Assembly: GCA_902633965.1 (NCBI GenBank)
Contig: CACPID010000004.1
Span: 1-64,000 of the forward strand
Origin: an uncultured Pelagibacteraceae bacterium
GTDB taxonomy: Bacteria; Pseudomonadota; Alphaproteobacteria; Pelagibacterales; Pelagibacteraceae
Reading direction: 5' to 3'
DNA: 64,000 nucleotides
Shown piece by piece: positions 33,039-41,610 of this stretch. Positions within the stretch are counted from its first letter, which is position 1; each line of letters opens with the position of its first letter. The position numbers and the translations under genes are program-made. Under the pieces are notes generated by a model, which made no database searches, was not told the origin of the DNA, and saw only the letters and a list, made by a program, of their open reading frames with translations.

Positions 33039-34005
33039 TATTTGTATAAGTTTTGTAAGAATTTATTCCACGATGAAAATTTAATTTTTGAATATATTCT
33101 TTTGGGTCTTTAATTTTTATAATAGCATTTCTTGGTGTATTTAAATAATCATAAGCTCTAGTTAAAAGATATCTTAAAGCTGATCCTTTACACATTGTAT
33201 TGAAATTTTTTTTTTCAATATTTTTTAATTTTCTAATACTTTCATAACCTTTAAGAAGATTTAAGGACTTTCTTTTATTTAGAACATATTTACTATTTTT
33301 TTTTTCAAAACATAGAGCATTAACACATGTAGCAAGCTCATATGATAAATAGTCATTGCATGAAAAATAAAAATCAATAAAACCATGAAACTTTTTTTTA
33401 TGAAAAATAATATTATCTACAAATAAATCTGAATGTATAATTCCTTTTGGTAAGTTTCTAGGCCAATTTTTTTTAATCTGAATTAATTCATTTTTCATAA
33501 GACTTTTTAAGTTCTTTGATATTTTATTTATTTTAATATTTATTTTTGATAGCAAATTTGGCCAAGATGAAATAGATAAAGAATTTCTTCGATAAAGATT
33601 TATTTTTTTTGATGCTAAATGAAGTTTGGCTACATTTTTGCCCACTACAAAACAATCGTTATAATTTAATTCCTTTTTATCTTTGCCTTCAAGAAAAGAA
33701 ACAATACATGCATTCTTTTTTTTTATTTTAAAAATAAATTTTCCATTTTTACTTCTGACTGGATTTGGACATTTCACTTTCAATTTTGACAATCTCGACA
33801 TTAAATTCATAAAATATGGAAGATCACGAGAATTTACTCTTTTTTCAAAGATTGTAAGTATATATTTTTTATTTTTTATAGTTATAAGATAGTTTGTGTT
33901 TTCAATACCTTTTTTAATCCCTTTAAATTTTTTAATTTTTCCAAGATTAAATTGGTTTTCAATATTTAATATATCTAGTTTCGTAACTTTAGTGAAAACC
34001 GCCAT
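33031..34005 (-). CDS. thrB: Homoserine kinase (ThrB2 type)
   Basis: MAVFTKVTKLDI, KGIENTNYLI, GIIHSDLFVDNIIF. Confidence 0.92.
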   Translation of the reverse strand: MAVFTKVTKLDILNIENQFNLGKIKKFKGIKKGIENTNYLITIKNKKYILTIFEKRVNSRDLPYFMNLMSRLSKLKVKCPNPVRSKNGKFIFKIKKKNACIVSFLEGKDKKELNYNDCFVVGKNVAKLHLASKKINLYRRNSLSISSWPNLLSKINIKINKISKNLKSLMKNELIQIKKNWPRNLPKGIIHSDLFVDNIIFHKKKFHGFIDFYFSCNDYLSYELATCVNALCFEKKNSKYVLNKRKSLNLLKGYESIRKLKNIEKKNFNTMCKGSALRYLLTRAYDYLNTPRNAIIKIKDPKEYIQKLNFHRGINSYKTYTNND

Positions 34006-34958
34006 TAGTTTAATCTTCCGGGAATTTTAAAAGTTATATCTTCTTTTATAATCTCAACTTCTTCGATATTGACACTAAATTGTTCTTTTAATTTTTTAAT
34101 AAAATTTTCAACTAAAATTTCAGGGGCAGATGCACCCGATGAAATTCCTATTGTTTTGCATTTTGTTATTTTTTCTAAAGGTATGCTACTTTCAGAGTGA
34201 ATTAAAACTGCCTCAGAACACCCAGAATTATTTGCAACCTCAACTAATCTTAATGAATTAGATGAGTTTCTACTACCAATTACAAAAAACATATCACAGA
34301 GTTTTGCAATTTTTTTTACTGCAGCTTGTCTATTAGTTGTTGCGTAACAAATATCCTCTTTTTTTGGTTCTTTAATGTTTGAAAATTTTTCTTTAAGAGC
34401 ATTAATTATATCTTTTGTATCATCTACTGACAAAGTAGTTTGTGTAACATAAGCTAACTTTCCATTTCCTTTGATTTCAAATTTATTAACATCTTCAATA
34501 TTTTCTATTAAATCTATTGATCCATTTGGAATTTGACCCATTGTACCAATCACTTCTGGATGATTTTTATGACCAATTAACAAAACATGAAATCCACTTT
34601 TATTTAAATTTTCAGCCTCTCTGTGAACCTTAGAAACTAATGGACATGTTGCATCAATATAATCCATTTTTAATTCTTTTGCCTCCGCAGGAACAACTTT
34701 TGGAACTCCGTGTGCTGAAAAAATGACTGGTCTAGTTTTATCCTTTATTTCGTTTAATTCCTCTACGAAAACTGCACCAATCTTTTTTAAACTTTCAACG
34801 ACATGTTTATTATGAACTATTTCATGTCTTACGTAAACTGGAGATCCATATTTTTCTATACTTTTTTTTACTATCTCAATCGCACGATCTACTCCTGCGC
34901 AAAAACCTCTTGGAGCTGCTAATAAAACTTTTATTTCTTTATTTTTCATTTTTTTCAA
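34005..34958 (-). CDS. ispH: 4-hydroxy-3-methylbut-2-enyl diphosphate reductase
   Basis: LLAAPRGFCAGVDRAI, DATCPLVSKVH, YATTNRQAAV. Confidence 0.97.
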   Translation of the reverse strand: MKKMKNKEIKVLLAAPRGFCAGVDRAIEIVKKSIEKYGSPVYVRHEIVHNKHVVESLKKIGAVFVEELNEIKDKTRPVIFSAHGVPKVVPAEAKELKMDYIDATCPLVSKVHREAENLNKSGFHVLLIGHKNHPEVIGTMGQIPNGSIDLIENIEDVNKFEIKGNGKLAYVTQTTLSVDDTKDIINALKEKFSNIKEPKKEDICYATTNRQAAVKKIAKLCDMFFVIGSRNSSNSLRLVEVANNSGCSEAVLIHSESSIPLEKITKCKTIGISSGASAPEILVENFIKKLKEQFSVNIEEVEIIKEDITFKIPGRLN

Positions 34959-35853
34959 TTAAATATTCGAGTAATATATGCGGAAAGGTCAAGGACGCCA
35001 AACCAATAAATATTACTTTTAGTATTGCTTCGTCTAAAACATAATAATTAGTTAAAAAATAAATAGCGATAATAAATAATATTGCAGTAATAACAGTTAG
35101 GGGCACTGCTTTTTTTATAAATTTCACAACTCCACTTTTAAAGTTTTTTTTATCAATTTCATAAATTAATGAAAAAGAGTGCCTTACTGAGTGCAAGAAA
35201 CAAAAGTATAAAGTAAAAGCAACTAGTGGAGATAAAAATATATTAAGTAATAAAATAGTTAACCAATCTGCTAATAAAAAACCATTATAGTTTAATTGGC
35301 TCATTAAAATTATATTTGCAGAGAAACTAATTATAAGAAAGAAAATTACTAAATTTTCATTTGCAGTTATAATATCCACATCAAGAGATTGAAAAATCTT
35401 TAGAGTCTCTTCTTGGTGAAAAAATAAAGGAGCAAATACTATTAAAGATCCTTTAAATAAATATAAAATATTCTTAAATCCTCCGTTATTAACAAGTCCG
35501 ACTGAACTATCTTCTTTACCAAAATGGTATGATGCAACCAATAAAAATATAATCAAAGTGAATAAAGGTAGTATTGTCCAACAAAGAATAATTAACAGAG
35601 AAAAAAAAATATATACTGAATAAAAATAAAAATTATTTTTTACTTTATAAATTTTCATTAGCTGGGAGCCTTTGACATGGTCTAGGGCACCATGACAAAC
35701 TCCAATAATAGATATTAAAAAAAAACAAATAACAGTTTGATAAGGTATTGTAATATTTTTTATTTCTAAAAACTTTGAAACTGAGAATATGACTAATATG
35801 TTGAAGAAAAAAATAATGATAGAATATTGTCTATTAAGTTTTAATAAATTCAT
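34939..35853 (-). CDS. blh: Beta-carotene 15,15'-dioxygenase (Brp/Blh family)
   Basis: GVCHGALDHVKG, ASYHFGKEDS, LHSVRHS, FPHILLEYLIE; adjacent to crtY. Confidence 0.88.
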   Translation of the reverse strand: MNLLKLNRQYSIIIFFFNILVIFSVSKFLEIKNITIPYQTVICFFLISIIGVCHGALDHVKGSQLMKIYKVKNNFYFYSVYIFFSLLIILCWTILPLFTLIIFLLVASYHFGKEDSSVGLVNNGGFKNILYLFKGSLIVFAPLFFHQEETLKIFQSLDVDIITANENLVIFFLIISFSANIILMSQLNYNGFLLADWLTILLLNIFLSPLVAFTLYFCFLHSVRHSFSLIYEIDKKNFKSGVVKFIKKAVPLTVITAILFIIAIYFLTNYYVLDEAILKVIFIGLASLTFPHILLEYLIEKNEK

Positions 35854-36921
35854 TTAGTAGAATAACGCTTTTATAAAAGTTAATTTTGGCATTTTTAAAA
35901 TAATAGATATGTCCTCAATAAAATTACTTTTATTGGATAAAAATTTTATCACAGTATTAGCTTTAACTTTAAACATATCACAAAATATCTTTGGCATTAT
36001 TTTAGGATTTCTCTCTAAAACTTTTAAAAAAACCTGATCTAAAAATTTGTATTTACTTTGAATTTCAAAACTTTTAAGTTTTTTTAAATTATCAAAGTTC
36101 TCTCTTATATACTTACTATGCTCTTGTATATTAAGGAATGTATAGCCAGTGCTTAATCGTGTCATACCACCAGCAGTACCGATATTAATTTTATTTTTTT
36201 CATTTATATTTTTTGGTGTAAATAATGGAATTGCACCTTGTTCTTTAAAAATAATATCATAATTTTTTATTTTTAAATTTTGCTCTATATATTCTTTAAT
36301 TTGTTCGTCATAATCCATGATTGAGTCGTCAGTCATATTTGATAACCAAGTGGTCTCTATAAGTGCTTTATTTTTTTCAAATGGAAGTGTATAGAAGAAA
36401 TGTACACTATTTCTTTGATCGCAGTTAAAATCCATCAAATTAATAATCTTATTATCAAAAATATTATTTTTTGTTTGTATCTCTACACCACAAAAATGTT
36501 GCCAAAGATTTTCTATATTTTTATTAATTGTTGGAACACTATTAAAAATAAAAGAGTTGTTTATATTTATTTCCTTAATATCTTTAAAAAAACTTATATT
36601 TTTATTTTTTTTTAATTCATTAATGATTTTAGAGTAAAATAAACCACTATCTATACTTTGATAGGGAAAATCATTACATTGCAAATGTTGTGTTTCGTAT
36701 TTGGAATTTATGGTAAAATTGTTCCAACTCTTTTTAACACAATCGTCAAAATTATGATCTATAACTTTCCAAAAAGACCAAGTTTTATCCCTCTTATATT
36801 CCTCTCTTGGTTCAATAATTGCCAATGTCCTATTTTCAAATTTTTTATATAAATTGAGCTCATGGGCTAACGATAAACCGGCACAACCTCCACCAATTAT
36901 TATGTAATCAAAATCTTTCAT
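35854..36921 (-). CDS. crtY: Lycopene beta-cyclase
   Basis: FDYIIIGGGCAGLSLA, YKRDKTWSFWK, LIETTWLS, GGMTRLSTGYTFLNIQ. Confidence 0.92.
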   Translation of the reverse strand: MKDFDYIIIGGGCAGLSLAHELNLYKKFENRTLAIIEPREEYKRDKTWSFWKVIDHNFDDCVKKSWNNFTINSKYETQHLQCNDFPYQSIDSGLFYSKIINELKKNKNISFFKDIKEININNSFIFNSVPTINKNIENLWQHFCGVEIQTKNNIFDNKIINLMDFNCDQRNSVHFFYTLPFEKNKALIETTWLSNMTDDSIMDYDEQIKEYIEQNLKIKNYDIIFKEQGAIPLFTPKNINEKNKINIGTAGGMTRLSTGYTFLNIQEHSKYIRENFDNLKKLKSFEIQSKYKFLDQVFLKVLERNPKIMPKIFCDMFKVKANTVIKFLSNKSNFIEDISIILKMPKLTFIKALFY

Positions 36922-37756
36922 CTAAATTTATTTTATCATTAATTATATTATGTTCATTTTTTCGTAAATGCTCGTCTGATTTAATAAATAGTAGTCTAAT
37001 AAAGTCTAAAATACTCAAAATAGTTTGATTTAATTTACTTAAATTAGATACATAAATTTTTCCTGAATTTTTATAATTTTCTATATTTTTCCTTTTAAGA
37101 ATTTCATTTCCTATCTGCCTATATACTCTTCTTGCAACAATAATTGCAAATCTACAATTCAATGGAATTTTATTTATAGATTTAAATGAACTTTCATAAA
37201 AAATATCAGCGAGTTTTAATGTTTCCCTTATAGTATCAAAATCGAGGTTTATATACTTTCTGTTTCGATTGCTATCTTCAATTACATCTCGTGCAATATT
37301 TGTTAGCTGCATCGCAATACCTAGATCTATTGCTGACCTAAGTGAATCCTTTGATTTAACGTTTAGTATTTTAGCCATCATCAGACCTACAGTGCCCGCA
37401 ACTCGATATGAATATATAATTAATTCATTATTTGTTTTTAATTTTACACTATCTTTTAAATCTGACTCAACTCCATCAAATAAATCTAATATTATTTTAC
37501 TGGAAATATTAAAATTATTACTCAGTTCATAAATTTTATTAATATTTTTGTTGTTTAAATTTTTATTAATAAAATCTTGTTTAAAATCATTGAATAATTT
37601 TCTTTTTATTTGTAAATCTTGGTTTTTGTCAGCTATATCGTCTAAGGTTCTACAAAAATCATATAAATCAGAGCATTGTCGATAAGTTTTTTTAGGTAAA
37701 AAAAAACCAGCCCAATTAAACGATTTTGCATAAATTGATAATAGATTTTGGGACAT
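36908..37756 (-). CDS. crtB: Phytoene synthase
   Basis: DLYDFCRTLDDIADK, GIAMQLTNIARDVIEDSNRNRKYI. Confidence 0.94.
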   Translation of the reverse strand: MSQNLLSIYAKSFNWAGFFLPKKTYRQCSDLYDFCRTLDDIADKNQDLQIKRKLFNDFKQDFINKNLNNKNINKIYELSNNFNISSKIILDLFDGVESDLKDSVKLKTNNELIIYSYRVAGTVGLMMAKILNVKSKDSLRSAIDLGIAMQLTNIARDVIEDSNRNRKYINLDFDTIRETLKLADIFYESSFKSINKIPLNCRFAIIVARRVYRQIGNEILKRKNIENYKNSGKIYVSNLSKLNQTILSILDFIRLLFIKSDEHLRKNEHNIINDKINLDERF

Positions 37757-39216
37757 CAGAGAATTTTGTCTAAAACTTTAGCCGAAGATAGAACTCCTGG
37801 CACACCAGCTCCTGGATGAGTTCCCGCTCCAACAAAATAAAGCCCATCATATATCTCAGATTTATTATGAAATCTAAAATAAGCTGATTGCGAAAATTTT
37901 GGCTGAATTGAAAAACCTGAGCCATATTTAGTATTAAGGTCATTCTCAAAGTAATCAGGTGTCAAATAAAAATCTTCAACAATGTTCTCCTTTAAGTTTG
38001 GCATTAAATCTTTTTCCATTTTATTAATTACTAAATTTTTCATTTTCTCACCCTCTGTAGACCAATTAATTTTTGACTGGTTATTAGGCACGGGGACTAA
38101 GACGTAAAAACAATCTTTTCCATTAGGGGCCATAGATTTATCAGTCGCAGACGGTCTATGAAGATAATAACTAATATCATCATTCAATTTTTTATTTTCA
38201 AATATATCATCAAGATGCTCTTTATATTTATTACCGAATTTTATTGTATGATGTTCTATGTTTTCATATTTTATTTTTGTTCCAAAATAGTAAACAAAGA
38301 GACCCATTGAATATTCCATTCGTCTTTTTTTCCATTGAAATAAAATAGACTTATTGGCATTTCCATTTAACATTTTTTCATAAACTGCTGGCGGGTCAGC
38401 ATTGCATATAACATTATCTGCTTTGATATTAGTTTTATCATCTAACTCTATACCGGTTATTTTATTACCGGTTGAGATAATTTTTTTAACTTCGTGACCT
38501 TTAATTATTTGGATACCTACCTCAGTCATTAACTTTTCCAAACCCCTTATGATATTTCCAGTGCCACCCATAGAGTAATGTATTCCCCATTTTTTTTCTA
38601 AATATAAAATTAATCCATAAATAGATGTTGTCGTGAAAGGATTTCCTCCAACTAAAAGAGGATGCATACTTAGCATTCTCCTCAATTTTTCATTTTTAAT
38701 ATACGAGGAGACTAGAGAATAAACTGATTTATAACTTTTAAGTTTTAGTAGAGCAGGTAGTTGCTTCATCATAACAAAAGGTTTATCAAAAGGTACATCA
38801 GCAAGTTCTGTAAATCCTTTATCAAAAATCTTTTTTGTAAAACTAACCAAGTTTTCGTATCCCTTAACATCCTCTTTACTAATTTTCTCAATTTGGCTCT
38901 TCATTTCAGCTTCATTACCAGAGTAATTAAACTTTGAATTGTCTTCAAAAACAAATTGATACCAAGTATTGAGAGGAGATAATTCAATATAATTTTTTGG
39001 GTCTTTTTTGAATAATTCAAATAATTCATTAATTAAATATGGAGCAGTAATTACAGTAGGGCCGCCATCGTAAGTAAATCCATTTCTTTTGAAAACCCTT
39101 GCTCTTCCTCCAAGATCTTGGTGTTTTTCAACTAAAGTTACTTTATGGCCTTTAGCTTTAAGGCGGAGAGCAGCAGCTAAACCACCAAAACCAGAACCAA
39201 TTACAATTGAATTCAT
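37756..39216 (-). CDS. crtI: Phytoene desaturase
   Basis: IGSGFGGLAAALRLKAKGHKVTLVEKHQDLGGRA, C-terminal GLYFVGAGTHPGAGVPGVLSSAKV. Confidence 0.96.
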   Translation of the reverse strand: MNSIVIGSGFGGLAAALRLKAKGHKVTLVEKHQDLGGRARVFKRNGFTYDGGPTVITAPYLINELFELFKKDPKNYIELSPLNTWYQFVFEDNSKFNYSGNEAEMKSQIEKISKEDVKGYENLVSFTKKIFDKGFTELADVPFDKPFVMMKQLPALLKLKSYKSVYSLVSSYIKNEKLRRMLSMHPLLVGGNPFTTTSIYGLILYLEKKWGIHYSMGGTGNIIRGLEKLMTEVGIQIIKGHEVKKIISTGNKITGIELDDKTNIKADNVICNADPPAVYEKMLNGNANKSILFQWKKRRMEYSMGLFVYYFGTKIKYENIEHHTIKFGNKYKEHLDDIFENKKLNDDISYYLHRPSATDKSMAPNGKDCFYVLVPVPNNQSKINWSTEGEKMKNLVINKMEKDLMPNLKENIVEDFYLTPDYFENDLNTKYGSGFSIQPKFSQSAYFRFHNKSEIYDGLYFVGAGTHPGAGVPGVLSSAKVLDKIL

Positions 39217-39260
39217 TATTGTAATTTATATTATTTTTTAAAAAAGTAACGAAATTATCT

Positions 39261-39758
39261 TTAAGAATTAATTTTTTTTAGAAGTTCCTTACTTTCCTCT
39301 AAATTTTTATCAAATAAATTGTCTAACTTGGACTGGTCAACAGAAGTTGAAAGAATTTTTTTTACTGAGTCCACAGCTATTTTTACTGATGTATTTTTAA
39401 TATCTTTTAAAGCTTGATTTTTCATTTGTGAGATTTTTGTTTGTGCTAAGTTTTTTTTGATTTCAGCTGATTTATGAAATTTATCATTCATTTCTAAAAT
39501 TAAATTTTCACTATCCTTTTTAGCTTGTTCTTGAATTTTTTTAGTTTCTATTTTTGCTTGCTCAAGTTTACTTTGAGCATTATTTAATAATACCTTTGAT
39601 TCATTACGAAGTTTTTCACTCTCGTCGATTTCATTCTTAATATCCAAAATCATTTTGCTTAAAGTTTCATTTATTTTATTTGGAACCCTTAAATAAACTA
39701 AAGCTAAAATGAAAATTATAAACGATACTGCTACCCAAAATGTTGCATCAATTGCCAT
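39261..39758 (-). CDS. atpF: ATP synthase F0 subunit b
   Basis: N-terminal TM then coiled coil; start placed at MAIDATFWVAV rather than the longer ORF. Confidence 0.85.
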   Translation of the reverse strand: MAIDATFWVAVSFIIFILALVYLRVPNKINETLSKMILDIKNEIDESEKLRNESKVLLNNAQSKLEQAKIETKKIQEQAKKDSENLILEMNDKFHKSAEIKKNLAQTKISQMKNQALKDIKNTSVKIAVDSVKKILSTSVDQSKLDNLFDKNLEESKELLKKINS

Positions 39759-40338
39759 AATACTTACCTTTATTTTTCTTATATAGATCATCGACAATGG
39801 CAGATATGCTACTATTGTTAACCTCTTCACCAATTAATTGGCGAATAAGATCAGAGGAGGTTTCGATTGCAATTTTCTGGATTTTTTCTGGAGCTTTATT
39901 TACTAATTCGGCAACTTCAGCCTCAGCTTTTTTAATCTCGATATTTATTTCTTTATCTAATGTTTGCTTTTTTTTTTCTATATCTTCAATTATTTTTTTT
40001 CTTGCGTCATTAAAATAATTTTTGGCTTCATTTTTACTTTTTCTTATTAGCTCATCATAGTTTTTTAATGTATTTTCAGCCTCAGTTTTCTGTTTTTCAG
40101 CAGTCTCAATATTATCAAGTATCTCAGACTTTCTAAGCTCAATATTGTTTCTTATTTTTGGAAGAATAAATTTTGATAGTACTACAAACAAAATTCCAAA
40201 CGAAATGATCAACCAAAAAATTTGAGAAATCCAAAATTCAGGATTTAGCTGAGGCATGCCTCCACTCTCAGCACTTTTAGAAATCTGAATAATAAAAGTG
40301 CTAAACAGTAAATTAAAAAAAATAATTTTTTTTAACAT
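39748..40338 (-). CDS. ATP synthase F0 subunit b'
   Basis: GGMPQLNPEFWISQIFWLIISFGILFVVLSKFILPKI; alphaproteobacterial b/b' pair. Confidence 0.88.
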   Translation of the reverse strand: MLKKIIFFNLLFSTFIIQISKSAESGGMPQLNPEFWISQIFWLIISFGILFVVLSKFILPKIRNNIELRKSEILDNIETAEKQKTEAENTLKNYDELIRKSKNEAKNYFNDARKKIIEDIEKKKQTLDKEINIEIKKAEAEVAELVNKAPEKIQKIAIETSSDLIRQLIGEEVNNSSISAIVDDLYKKNKGKYYGN

Positions 40339-40341
40339 TAA

Positions 40342-40569
40342 TTAAAATGCAAATAAAATTATCAACGCAACTACTAATCCAAACAATCCTGTAGCTTCAG
40401 CTAATGCAAAGCCTAAAAGTAAGTTAGGAAATTGCTTTTGAGCTGCGGATGGATTTCTCATAGCGCCTGATAGGTAATTACCAAAAATAATTCCTATACC
40501 TACCCCTGCACCTGCAAGAGCAATAGCTGCCAATCCTGCGCCAATCATTTTTGCTGCTTCTAGTTCCAT
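40342..40569 (-). CDS. atpE: ATP synthase F0 subunit c
   Basis: GAGLAAIALAGAGVGIGIIFGNYL, FALAEATGLFGLVVALIILF. Confidence 0.97.
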   Translation of the reverse strand: MELEAAKMIGAGLAAIALAGAGVGIGIIFGNYLSGAMRNPSAAQKQFPNLLLGFALAEATGLFGLVVALIILFAF

Positions 40570-40583
40570 TATTCCTCCTATTG

Positions 40584-41318
40584 TTAATGGTGTAAATTTA
40601 ATGCATCATTTAAATATATGCATGTTAAAATTGCAAAAACATAAGCCTGAAGAAAAGCAACTAATATCTCCAAACCTGTTAAGGCAACCGAAAAACTTAG
40701 TGGAAGCCAACCACCAACTATTCCAAGGCTTATTACGAAACTTCCAAAAACTTTCATCATTGTATGACCAGCCATCATATTTGCAAATAAACGAACCGAT
40801 AAGCTTATAGGCCTGCTAAGATATGATATAATTTCAATAACTACTATTAATGGCAAAAGAACTAAAGGGACTCCACTCGGCACAAATAGTTTTAAATATC
40901 CAAAGCCATGTTTTATAAATCCAATTACAGTGACCCCAATAAAAATTAATGCTGCAAGAAAAAAAGTTACGATTATATGGCTCGTTACAGTAAACGAGTA
41001 GGGCAACATACCAAACATATTACAAAAAAGAACGAACATGAATAAAGAGAATATTAGGTTAAAATATGGTTTTCCTTTATTACCAGCAGTATCACTTATC
41101 ATTTTTGATATAAAACTATAACTAAGCTCTGCAAGAAGTTGAATTTTGCTTGGAACAATATTTTTTTTTGAAGAGCCTAAATTAAAAATTAATAATATGC
41201 TCAAAGCACTTATAATCATGAACAAGCTAGCGTTAGTAAAAGATATATCTATTTGATTGATTTTTATTTCAGGTCCAATTCGATAAACCTCGAATTGTGT
41301 CATTGGGTTTGCTGCCAT
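40584..41318 (-). CDS. atpB: ATP synthase F0 subunit a
   Basis: SLSVRLFANMMAGHTMMKVFG; C-terminal TM. Confidence 0.97.
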   Translation of the reverse strand: MAANPMTQFEVYRIGPEIKINQIDISFTNASLFMIISALSILLIFNLGSSKKNIVPSKIQLLAELSYSFISKMISDTAGNKGKPYFNLIFSLFMFVLFCNMFGMLPYSFTVTSHIIVTFFLAALIFIGVTVIGFIKHGFGYLKLFVPSGVPLVLLPLIVVIEIISYLSRPISLSVRLFANMMAGHTMMKVFGSFVISLGIVGGWLPLSFSVALTGLEILVAFLQAYVFAILTCIYLNDALNLHH

Positions 41319-41322
41319 AAGT

Positions 41323-41601
41323 TTACTTTATTTGCATGTTTTTTGCAGATTTTATCACGTTCATAATTCCCGCCACAACACCAACAAAAAAAAATATTAA
41401 AATTAACCATGGTTTAGTACCAAACCAATTGTCAAAAATAAACCCAATAATAGTCCCTACTGCTACTGCGGCCACAAATTCGGTGCTCATTTTAAAAGCC
41501 ATCCCTAAAACTGAGGATTTATTTCCAGTATTTTCGTTACTTTTTCTTGATATTTTATTTTTTGCAATTTCAAGGCGAGTTTTAAATTTTTTATCAGACA
41601 T
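41323..41601 (-). CDS. atpI: AtpI-like ATP synthase assembly protein
   Basis: AAVAVGTIIGFIFDNWFGTKPWLILIFFFVGVVAGIMNV. Confidence 0.85.
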   Translation of the reverse strand: MSDKKFKTRLEIAKNKISRKSNENTGNKSSVLGMAFKMSTEFVAAVAVGTIIGFIFDNWFGTKPWLILIFFFVGVVAGIMNVIKSAKNMQIK

Positions 41602-41610
41602 TTTTCTTGA

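Noticed and set aside
34005-39216. Proteorhodopsin gene expected beside the retinal genes
   Set aside because: All ORFs in and around the block are accounted for; no seven-helix rhodopsin sequence in the window.
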